A stretch of DNA of 64,000 nucleotides from contig OZ021731.1 of the NCBI GenBank assembly GCA_963978545.1, forward strand, positions 55,663,242-55,727,241, written 5' to 3'. Below are positions 10,901 through 22,900 of this stretch, piece after piece. Origin of the DNA: Linyphia triangularis (taxonomy: Eukaryota; Arthropoda; Arachnida; Araneae; Linyphiidae). The position numbers and the translations under genes were made by a program. A model generated the notes under the pieces. The model did no database searches. It was not told the DNA's origin and saw only the letters and a list, made by a program, of their open reading frames with translations. Position 1 is the first letter of the stretch. Every line of letters begins with the position of its first letter.

Positions 10901-13900
10901 CGTATATATACTCGCATGAAAGTCGAGAATGTGGGCCAAAATGTTCACTAGAAAGTAGGGGGTCAACTTGTATGCTAAGGAATAAAGATTAAAAAAAAAA
11001 AATAATAATAATTTTTAAACAAAAGGGACAGCAACTGACTTTCGACGAAAGAGCGGTAATCATGCCGTGATTTGAAGAAAACCGGAAGTCCGTTCGACTC
11101 CGCTGTGTTGTTGCTTTCCAATAATTACTTCTGAACTTAAGTTAATACTTTAAAGCAAAAAGTAAATTAAATATTCTTTTATAGAATAAAATATTCAGAG
11201 ATGAATTTTTGAATTTGCTTCGAGATTCAAAAGTGCGGGAAGTCCGTAAAATAATCGAAGTGACGTTGCATCGTAGGTTCTAATTCCTCGTGAAATAAAT
11301 GACTTTAAAAAATAAATAAATGCACAATTTATTACATAAGTAATTTTAGTACATGAAATTATTGCGATAATAACGGCAACTCAATTAAAAATTACGATGT
11401 AGTGTTATAAAAAAAACAAAAACACAAACAAGTGCTGTTAGGCCTAGCGATAGGCAAAAGTTTCAGGGGAATTTTTTCACCTATTATATATATTTTTTTC
11501 GTGTTTCTTGCTGATTAATATTTTACAAATAAGTTAATAAAATGTTCTTGCTGATTCGCAGGTTTTTATCGTAACTTTTCGTGTCGAAAATACAACTAGA
11601 AAAAGTTACGAAACTTCTCCATTCACACTTCGCCTGTCGATCCTGTATAGCAAGTTCACACTTGCATACCGCAGAAGTGCTCTCCACATTATAGCTCTAC
11701 GAATATTTAAACTTCACAAACTATATTTAACATTCAAAGTTAGACCACATTTAACAAAAATAAACTCCGGAATCCCGAGTATTTATAAATTTAGAAAAAA
11801 AAATAAAAAATAGGAGTGCCGTTTGCATGACGGGCCGATAAAAGCCGGCTTTAGAGAAAGGAATGGTTGCAATAAACGCTATACGTTCATAAAAATTTCG
11901 CGTCATTTTGGAAAAAAAATTGCCTTTTTCAGCAATTGTTTGTTGTCGAATTTTTTGGCGATTTTTCTTAGGGAATTACCGAATTTTTCAGTTTTGCAGT
12001 TGGCGTGAAAATTTCGTGACCTCTGCTCTGATTTCTTGACTTTTTCGTGACTTTCTTGACCGTTTTTCGATTTCGCGACTTTTTCGTGACTTTCTTGACC
12101 GGTAGACACTCTGCTCTACATACTAGAGAGGTTACGTAAAGAGGTTATCCAATCATCGATAGGGATCTTGGTTGTGAGGAAAACTTATTTCTGGTGGGGA
12201 GGGAGGGAGTGCTGGATTTTCGATTGAACTGGTTGCACACACACACAAAAGCAGAGGTTGTTGTTGGAACCAGATAGTGCAGAATCTACATGCATGTGAT
12301 TTCTTAACGCGAGGAGACAGAGTTGCTACCTGGAAGGATGCCTTTGCGAATAACTGAGTTCCCAGCCCTTGATCTCCTCTAAAACATTCCGTTGGAGTTG
12401 GAACTGTCCTATGGAGACGCCCGTGTTCCTGGCCTTTATCCCCCTCATCTCCGACTGCACCACGTTTATTCTCGTGCCGATGCAGTCTGGATGCTGATTC
12501 TACTTTGTGCCTATCATCTGCACCTGGAGCCTGAGATCCCAACACAGATAAGCAATTTGGTGTTCTTTTAAAAACCCCATCCATTCTTTACAATGCTATG
12601 TAATTAATTGACTTTCTTGAAATCCTGGCATAAAGGTCATGTATTACTGACTAATGAAGTTGGATTGTGTTGTTGGAGCGGAAATTGGTTAATTAGATTT
12701 CAGTTAGGGGTAATTTGGATGAATATAATTGTACCTAGTATTTAATTGATTCTGTCTTCAAGTTTATTTTAATTTATCTTTATCCTAAAGTGTGCTGTTG
12801 CTTAACTAGAAATTTCTTGATTGTATCTTAATTAAATAGTGTGCTCTGATAATTAATGTGTTGATCTTTTCCACATGTGACACTTCATCCTTATATTTGT
12901 CAACATCCATTATGTCCCAGTTAAGATGCAAGCAGAACTCTGGGTCATTCTTTCTTTGATTTTTCTAGCACTTGGCCATTTGATTATTTTTATTTAGAAA
13001 CTTTGGGGGTAAAATTCAAGATAGCTTCCAGTATTTCTTCAAAGATACATAAGTTATGTATATAATACATAAGTTATGTTATTAACAACAATAAATTTCA
13101 AAACTTCAGCTAAAATTAGGATTAATAAATTACCTGACTGGCTTTTCTTCATTTCTTCACTGAAGCTCTTTTGTAATGCGAGGTCTCCTTCTAGTTTGGC
13201 CATTCTACCAGCTGATATAATTTTTCCTAACTCTTCATTTTCTTGGTACAAAAGCCGACACTTTGCCATTAGCCTTTTTCCAGTATTGCTACAAAAAGAA
13301 TATTGAATAATTGTGTAAAAAGTATGCTAAAAGATTATTTCTTGCAATTATCTTAACTTAATTTTTTTTTTAACTACTTACAAAATTAAATTTTGTTTTT
13401 GCTCTATAGGCAAAAAATGTAGCATTAAAATACAAATAAATTGAAATGACTTCAGCTGCTTAACTATTTGCAATTGAACCCCCCCCCCCCCCCTCGAATT
13501 TACCAATAATTTTTATATAAGTACCAAAGTACATTTTAAATTAAGTTTTAAAATGTAAAATTTTTTGTTATCTGTTTAAAAAGTAACAGCCACAATAATA
13601 AAATACCCTATCAATTTACGACATAAGTGTTAATGCGGTTGCATTATAATAGTTAAAATATAAGAAAATACTAATTTTTACAAATTAAAAACAAACTGAT
13701 TTTCATAAATTAAGGAAAAACATACAAGCAAGTTATTTTCCCAAAACAATATTGCATTAAATTAAAATAGCTAGGAAATACCTCAAAATTAAGAGTGGCC
13801 AGTATTTGCAGATACATAGGACTTTTTAGTGTTCATTTATAAATATGTTAATTGGTTGAGATGTCTATTCACACTATATATACTAACAAACAATACTCTT

Positions 13901-16900
13901 ACACATTTCTAAGAGGCTTGAATACCGCAACATGTTTCATGAGAGTATTTGAAAAATGATCAATTAGTCTTCAGTCAAACAAACATGGGAGACAATACAT
14001 TTGAGAAGGTTGATAAGCATTATCTTGTCCGACTGATAACCAGGGAAAATGACATCCAAGACACAATGTACTTTCTTGCACCAGTGCTTCTTTAGAAGGG
14101 TTCAAAAACTAAACCTCGCCTTCACATTTAAATAAGCCTCTCATGCAATGCCACTGGGATATAACACGAGTCTGGAGTCTCCATTTCATTTGAAGTAGAG
14201 GTAATATTAAACTTCACCTTCTGACAGACACAATGACGTTCTTTGATGTATCACACAAGACTACATCAGTCTCAAGACTTCTATAATCTTTTATGAAGAG
14301 AGACTTCTTCAGTGGCCTTATTACAAATTTAAAAACATCAGTTATTGTAGCGACAGTGAGAATAGTTGAAAACCATATCCTGCTGCAATTCATCGTATTA
14401 AAAACATTTCACTTTGAATTTTTACAACTTTCCACACACAAGTACTCAAATTTTTCCTTGTTCCTCCTTAATTTATGGAAATCAATGCGTTTTCACAAGA
14501 TCATTTGATGAAATTCAACGAACTCTTTATACAAGTAGATAACAGTTGGTCATGTAATTATAAAATATTTCTTATATCATCTTTTTAAAATATATTTTAT
14601 ATTCAGACATACTTATCCAACATTGTATATAAAATGGAATGGAATACACATTGCATTTGTAAATTTCTACTGAACATTGTGCAGATAGACCTTAAATAAA
14701 ACTCATAATTTTAAAACATACATTTTTAATTGAATATTGTAAATTTCAAACATTGACTAAAACACAAAATTAGCTTTGTATACTTCAACTGAATTAATGT
14801 CAACATTTCACTTAAAAAGAAAATACCTATACTTTTTTTACCCAAGATGGAAAAAAAAAAACTCTCATTTCTGTAAATTTATATTTTTGTAGGTTAAGAT
14901 TAAAAAAGGCTTACGAGTAATTTAGAGTATATTATTATTCAATTCAAGTTAATCTTTGACAACATTGATTACTCAGTTATAACACATTCACAAAACGTTT
15001 CATTTCCTTTCTCTTAATATGATTTTATAAATTTAGAAAAATGACAGTATTTACAAACAAATAGGGGAGAGGAAAAATAATTTGGATCAACTAATAGTAG
15101 CTATACAACAGAAATTGTAAATTTTTTAAATATTCCTTAAAAAATTTAGTTTTTTAGTTTCTAAAAAATTCCACCGTGTACAATTCAATGACAATGTAAA
15201 ATTTGGTGATGTTAAATGAAATCTTCCTCAATTATGGCTAACGACAAACTACAAAATCCCTTCAAATTTATGTTTTCTTTTATAAAAAAAAATTCATTGT
15301 CATTGAATTTCCAGTAGTAATTTCTGGTTGAATTTTGGTACAGGAATTTGTTTCCTTTGCAAGACATTTTATTTCATATATTGTTTTTAGTCTGACCAAA
15401 ACCTTGGTACATGCTTCTTTTACATTTAGAGAAGCTAAAATTGAAATAAAAAATAGTTTGCATTATTTGCAAAAATGCAATGCATGGTACAACAGTCTTT
15501 CCTACAACATTAACATTCAAGAAGTCATTTTCAAAGTTGAAATAAATTTATATTATTTCATGAAAAGATAAGTACATGAATTTTTTAAGAGGAATTTTTA
15601 CAACTGCAAATAGGAAAATAAACTTATATTTATTGGAAAATTAATTACTTAAGAGTGTAATTTGGATTAAATTACCATGTTAAGTTGCATGTTAGAAACA
15701 ATATCCTAAATAATTTCATTAATTAGATCAAAAGTTACGATTCAAAAAGGGAAGGAAAAAAAAGGAAAAAAGAAAATTCTAGAGTTGAAGTGATCTCCCT
15801 GTGTGGTAGCCAAGTGTTCTGCTTAGCAAATCATAAGGAACAAGACAGCTCATTCTAAGAGTTACAATTAACCTATGTATAAATTAATAAAAAGAAACAT
15901 GAAGTATAATTTTGTACTATATTGACACGTAGGTAATATAAGCATGTTGCGAGTTACAATGTGAAAATTTGATTAAACAAGGTTTAATCCGTCAAATAAA
16001 ACGGAGAGAAGCAAAAGGAACCCAACTTGGTCATTATCATTGTATTCCATTTTATGTTTTAAACACTGACACCTAGTTATTAATAATACAATCATGGACA
16101 AAATGAACAGGAAAAAAATAGCATAAATAGAAAAACTACATGAGGAAATAAATTGCAGAAAGGCCATTTGCTCAGCAAATTAAAATAAGTGTTCCAAATT
16201 ATTATTAATTCCTGCTCCTACCACATGAAGAAAATGATAGGACCACTACTGATCATTATTAAATGCAATTTTTTCATATCTTCAGAGTTTTGAACTACAC
16301 TGCACATACCCAAATCATTCTTTGTTATTGTTTTTCATAATAGTTTGTAGAAGCTAATTGTTGTCAGAAAAGAAACAAAGACTTCTTCTAGAACTAAAGC
16401 GATCAGATGAGTTAAATACACAAAAGATTAGATCAAGAACACAATCAAAATTTCATAAGGACCCAAGAAATTATTGTCAAAGGCAAGCAAAGTAGGTTCT
16501 CTTTTTTTAGTGCTTGGGGGAGGAGAAAAAAAAAGCAATTAGAATATGCCTAGTTCATCAAGAACTTTATGAAGAGTGATATATATATATTTTTAATTTA
16601 AAGACATGCAAGTAAAAGTGCCTTTTAATTTGAGTCATAAAAAGTGTCAACTAGAATTCTCAAAAAAAAAAAAAGAAGAAAGAAAAGGGAGTTGGATGAT
16701 CTCGAGTTTGAACTATTATTGGCATAATATTCTGAAAGTCTTTTAATCCTTTGCACTCGGACTTTTACTCGCCTAAAGCTTTCAGCAGATTGGACTTGGA
16801 TGTTGTCTATCAAATCACTTGTAAAAACTTAAGTATTCAAAGGGTTCGTTCAAATTATTTATCTGTTGGCCACATGATTTGTATTCAATTGAAAAATAAA

Positions 16901-19900
16901 ATTGTTCAGGAATAATGTCTTCTTCAATGATTTGTTGCCAATTATAAATGGATGATCTTCGCTAACACTATCTAAATTTTCTGACACGTTTTCATCAATT
17001 TCACTAGAATCACTATATCGCAATACAGTCAAACCCCATTAACACGAAGTCGATGGGACTACTGAAATTGTTTGTGGTAGTTGAATTTCATCTTAAACAA
17101 ATAAATTAACGATAAGTTTTAAGTACAGGGTTTTAAGTTATTTCCTGATTGTTTAACAGGATTTCATGTTAACAAGGTCTGACTGTACTTTTTTCTCCAC
17201 TGGTGGAATAATGTCGCTGACATCTGAATCACTTTCATATTCATCCCCACTTAATTTATTATTAATGCTATCTTGAAACAACTTCGCTTCTTCCATCACA
17301 TTTTTCGCCATGTTGAATAGTATTTTTTTATTTTTATCAGCCAAACAAGTGACTAAATACTGAAATTCAAAAGCAACCAAAATTTAACTACAAATTACAA
17401 TTGCTTGATCTTCAGTGTAGTTCAGTTGGTGTGCCTGAGAGGCACACTTCGAGTACAACGCCACACTTTGGCAGTGCCTGTGAAGAGTACTTCGAGTGTA
17501 AAGGGTAAAGTCTGTAATATTTTGTGAATATTTAAAGACCCAGGCAGAAGAAGGCTGTCATGGAGTGATTAAGATTTGTTTCCTGTCTTATGCTCCATAA
17601 CTTTTATCGACACAACCATGTGCTCAGAGAGTTATCAAGATGTCACAGCAAAACACTTGCTACAAGAAGCACTGTTCACAATAAATAATGAAAAAGAATT
17701 TCAGAAAGATAATAACTCTGTCTATTACTCTGGTTTAAGGCAAATAAAGCACAAATTATTTAATGGCCACCAAAGAGTCCAAGACAGCCAAGAAAACTTA
17801 TTGAGCAACCTTGTCTGTGAAATTTATAAAAATAGAAGACACTACAGTAATAAAAAAGTGTTACAAAAAGTCATAGAGAAAAGCATAATGAAACCCTGTC
17901 AAATGCCCTTTAAAAAATGTAAGGCTCAATGATATCCACGCTGATAAAAGCAATGGAAGTAGCAATTAATTTATTATTAATTTTAAAATGTAGAGTCTAC
18001 CATATCATTTTGTCCATGTTGCATGTTACGAAACGTTTTAATTCAATGGAACACATATATTTTCAGTAATTGTTAGCACAACAATACATCCAATAGAAAT
18101 TGTTAAAATTTATACTCGAACACTTTTCTATCTTTGTTATTTTTTAACTGACACTGTCTTTTTGTAATATAGAAGCATTATAGGACCCCATTGGCGACTT
18201 TTCCCGGTTTGAACTGGTCAGATTGGCACTGTTTTACACTTCTGGCTACCCTTCCTTCCTACTCAATGTCCCATGGGTTTCAATCCGGCAACCCTTGCAG
18301 TTTCGGCAGCTGTAATTTGTTTTGGCACTTTGCACTTGTAGGTCCAACCAATTCAAAACGGGAACAGTCGCCAATGCGGTCTTATACTGCTTCTGTTCTC
18401 ATTTTGTCACGGATTACATTTGCCATTTCGGTAATTATTAACACATAATATATCTCATAAAATATTTTTAAAAAATCATTTTAGTTTCATCTATTGTTCG
18501 ACTGACCCTATCATATTGTCCAGGACTGTGTAGGTTGCTGAGCTGATTACTTTAAACATAAAAGAGGAGAAAAAGAATTAACCAAAATATCCAACTTTTA
18601 AGTTAGATACAAAAATTATGTTCATATAAAAATAAATTTACTTTCCGTCACTTTAGTTTAATGTCCTTTTTAAAGGTTCCCCGTTGATTTTTTTTATTTA
18701 TAACTTTAGGGGTTTAATAAAAACGCATATGTAAAAAAAAAATTAAGTTAAACATCTATTGAAATGGAAAGTTGCCCAGTCTCTCTTTACAATTTAATGT
18801 TTTAAATCTCTACTCATAATATATATTTATAAGTATAAAAATAATTACACACTTTTATTTAAAAATTGCATTTTAAAGAAAACTTGCATTGTGCAGGGTA
18901 TAACCTCTTTTAATAGTATGAGCAAAGGAACAAAAATATATTACTGTAAATTTCACAAAAAGGGGGAGGGGGGCACAAGCAGTATTGAAAGTGAAACAAA
19001 AAAGGAACAATCTGATAATCTTTTTGAAGTAATTCAACTTTTTGCTATCGTGGAACTTGTTTTTGTCACTTATTTAAAAAAAAAAAATAAGTCTGAAATC
19101 TTTCATACATTAAAAAGGTTAACAAATTCTCTGATTTGCATATTTCCTCCGTCGCTGGTCATTTTGTAATAAACTTGTTAGATAAAGCTTGAATGCATGT
19201 AACTTTCAAAAAAAAATTTTAACAGAAAATACTTGATATTAAATTTTTTTTGTCAAAAAACTAAGCATGTAAACATTATATGCAAAATTAAACAAAATAA
19301 ACATTGTGGACCAGAAAAACTACAAACGAGTCTTGGAGAAATGCTCCAATATAAAATAAAAATTTTTAAAGCAAAAGATTTTGTAGAATTAAATAGTTTG
19401 AACTTACTAAACAATACAAAAATCAATTGATTTACTTAATGAATTGACTACATACTAAAATCAGAAATGTGAGGTACAAAATTTCATGATGAGATTTTGG
19501 CTTATATAAAGTTTAGTCCATCCAGTGTACTTGTGCCTGCTACAAAACTCAGTTAATTCGAGGGATCGAAGAAAACTTATCTTTAAGTAGAAAGATAGTA
19601 ACAGCAGGGTCTTGGACTATGAGGAGCTCTATTGAGCTGAAAAGTCATCAAAACACAAAAAACAATAGGATAGCCAACAAGCAATCCAGGCTATCAGTCA
19701 CAATCACAGTTGCACCTATTCATCTTTGAAATATAAGGCTACAGAGCTGCAAAACGGCTCTGATTCTGAAACTCACAAATACAAAGGCTAATGCAGTCCT
19801 GAGCTACGAGACCAATAATATTGTCAGCAAGTAAAAACTGATTATCAAAAGGAAAGTTTCACAACCAAGTTTAAGAAAGAACTAAATCATTGTGATTGCT

Positions 19901-22900
19901 TTCTTTTCAATTCCAAATTAAAAATTCATGTATAATCACCAAAGGCTAAGTAAAATGTTAAGGGGGGAAAAGAAAAAAACTACCCATAGCTCCAACAACA
20001 ATTAAGCTTCGCTCCTAATTTGATTGCAATTTTTTTTACAGGTTTCCATGAGAGTTTTTCAAGGTTTTCATGAAAATTTATTAAGAATTATTGAAGCAAA
20101 AAATGCTTTATTTTTGCAGCAATGAGGTACTTGTACAAGTGAAGAAAATTATTTTTGTATTTTCTAGTGTTATCCAACGAATATATTTGAGCAGTGCAAT
20201 TATTTTTAATCTTTATGCTTTTAATTAATCAAAAATCGAGTTTGAAATTAGCCGAAATCAAAGCAAAAGTCACGTGACCAAAAACGCATGAAAAAAACGT
20301 GACGTGGTTACGCAGAGATAAAGTCGCAAAACGAAGGAGAAACCACACTCTTCCTCGTCTAAAACAGGTTTTAGACTGGTTTATTATCTGCGCATTGACG
20401 TTTCACACAAAAGTGGCTTTTTTCCGCCTAATCGCAAAGTAAAAAACTAAATATTTTTTTTAACTATCTATCCGAGCTCAAATTTTTTAAAGAATGGTAT
20501 TGTTTTTCATGATGATTTTAAATTTATTTAAAAATAAAACAAAAAAAAACGTGAAAGTTCCGCATTGTGTAGCAAACAAGACGGTTTGTGTTTCATAAGA
20601 TGGTCTGAAACATAATTTTTAAATGGTTGTTACCAAGTAACTTAACTATCAATTGTTTAGCAAGTCAGTTACTTAAATGTAAATGATGATAACACTCTTT
20701 TTATTTATAAAGTAGAATAAAAAATAAATATAATAATAAACCTTGATTTAAAAGCAACAAACTTTTTTGGTAGTTAAAAACTTTTGATTTACTAAAAATT
20801 ACAAAAATAATTCATGTGTAAAAAAACTAACCATTGATTCCAGTAGGCATAATGACATATTATGAAAATTAGATAATTAAAAAAACACATACTGATCATA
20901 ACACCTTCAATTTCAGCAAGTTTAGAAAGCAGTAGGATAGATTGAAGTGATTTCCATAACAATTCGAGAAAAAATAAAAAAGCTAGCTCAAGAATTTTCC
21001 AGGACATGTACTAATGAAAACTCTACCAAAACCCATAAAAATTTAAATTCATATAAATACTTGGGGTAATAATGCAGAAAATACAGTATGATTTTTCTTA
21101 CTTAGCTAGTTGTGTTTAGCATTGAGCAAAAGTCGTGCCTGATTAAAAAAGTTATATTACAAGTTAAAAAAAATTAAAATAAGAATTTCTATAGATATTA
21201 GTTCACAAATATTTTGGTCTGATTTTCTTACTTAGCTAGTTGTGTTTAGCATTGAGCAAAAGTCGTGCCTGATTAAAAAAGTTATATTACAAGTTAAAAA
21301 AAATTAAAATAAGAATTTCTATAGATATTAGTTCACAAATATTTTGGTCTGATTAACTTAATTTAGCCTGTTATTTTCCAATGCAAATTCTTTTGTTAAG
21401 TTGTAACTGTGTCAAACAATTCAATTATTGCGCAAACTGAATTCAACTTGGTTAAATATTACAACATTAATGCAAGCAAGTTGAAATACATATGCATTCA
21501 ACTATTTGGTAAGCTATGCTTTAGTTCACAGTTTACTTTAAACTCTTTTGATTAATCAGCAGAATTCAATCCAGCATACAAAAAATATTCTTAAATTACA
21601 ACATACAATAACTCGCAACCATAGCCAATTATTTACTAAATTTAAATTTATCGCAAATAAAAGAAATATGTAAATTATATCAAAATGTAACAAATTGATT
21701 ATCAATTATATCTTTAAAAATTTATATAAATTATCATGAAAGATCAAATAAGGAAAAACATTCTTGGGAAAATGTGATTTCTCGTCCCCGTGGAATTAAT
21801 TTGTATTGATTTTTTTTAAACTTTTGGATGATAACTTGATTGTTCAGGGTGGCCACGAAATTCAGGAAAAAAAAGTTCCCTGATAGATTTCTAAAATATT
21901 CTCTGATTTTAAGGCAAACTTTTTTTCAAATTTCCCCAATTTTCTTAGGTTTTCCAGATGTCTGGACACCCTGATCAAATAGAACATGTATGCTAAAGAG
22001 ATAATATGCAATTTTTAAAAAAATAGTTTTGCTGGTAATGAAAAGTTTAAATTATTCCGTAACATTAAACTTCTGAAGGCTTACCACTACAAATCTCCAT
22101 GTAAATAGCGCCAAAATATGGATGAACGTGCCTTAAACAATACAAATTTCCCCGATTTTCATGATATTTTAAAAAGTTCCCTGACATTTCCAGAATCAGA
22201 AAGCTCCCTGACATTTCCCTGATTTCCCGGTTCTGTGGCCACTCTGTTGGTTTTAGCAATTTTTAAAAAAATTCCCTGATAAACTATCAATAATTTTTAA
22301 TAGTATGCTGTTATATGCCATCTTAACATAATTGCATTTCTTAGAAAATAGGTTGAAGGATTACAAATTTGTACCTTTTGTAAATATCAATGAAAAATTA
22401 AACTATACAAATAATTTATCTATGGAATATAAAGTTAGCAAGTGATTTTATCCACATATTAGGCTAAATTTTAAAACTGTTGAGGAGTTAGGACATTTTT
22501 ATTGTTAAAAATATCAGAAAAGGAGAACAAAAATATATGACCCAAGTAAATTAAAAAAAAATATATATAAATAATAATAAATAATAAAAAAAAAAGCAAG
22601 CATATATCAATAAATTGAATTGCGATAAGATGCAATTAAAAATAAATTGCATAAGGAGACAATTTTTAATAGATATGGAAAGTAGGTATTTTTAACACAG
22701 AAAGAGGAAAAATAGCAAATAAAGAAAGGAATGACCTGGAATTTCTCTTTTCCCTTGCACCACAATTGTGTATTCAATAAAAAAAATTAATCCAATAAAG
22801 TAAATACTTTTAACTTGTTGCAAACTTACTTTACAGCTATGATGGGATGCACTGAAAAGGTGCAGTAGGAAACAGATTTCATTAACTGCTAAAAGGGAAG

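Larger units (their letters stand above)
7371..12113. mobile_element. Possible large nested TIR element, CAGRGTGTCTACC ends with 5-bp duplication
   Basis: Left end CAGGGTGTCTACC (7371-7383) and right end GGTAGACACTCTG (12101-12113) are inverted over 13 bp with one mismatch. The direct repeat CTCTA lies immediately outside both (7366-7370 and 12114-12118). Both subterminal regions repeat a 'ttcttgac / cgtgacttt' theme in inverted orientation. The 4.7 kb interior holds a (TA)n tract, a Helitron-like fragment, a palindrome and another TIR element, and no transposase was recognised. Either it is one element enlarged by later insertions or two solo ends; the matching 5-bp repeat favours the first. 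The tips resemble the 365-730 element (CAGGG, 5-bp duplication). Confidence 0.45.
6253..13133 (-). other. WTAP intron 6 (6.9 kb), rich in mobile elements
   Basis: Between the last two WTAP exons. It contains a less AT-rich stretch at 6480-6850 with no ORF, a possible nested element block (7371-12113), and at 12120-12580 CG-richer sequence with one 143-codon minus-strand ORF that resembles no family I know. Near 10899 is the end-like motif ACCGTATATATACTCG, which resembles inverted-repeat element ends, without a visible partner. Confidence 0.5.

Noticed and set aside
12153..12584. 143-codon ORF on -
   Set aside because: The composition is CG-richer and the frame long, but the translation is of low complexity with no domain and has no splice partners. 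Possibly a retro-copy fragment; not supported as a gene.
17576..17932. 118-codon ORF on + in WTAP intron 5
   Set aside because: The frame begins at TTG and its first ATG shortens it; no recognisable family. A tRNA-like hairpin at 17410-17450 nearby is equally weak.
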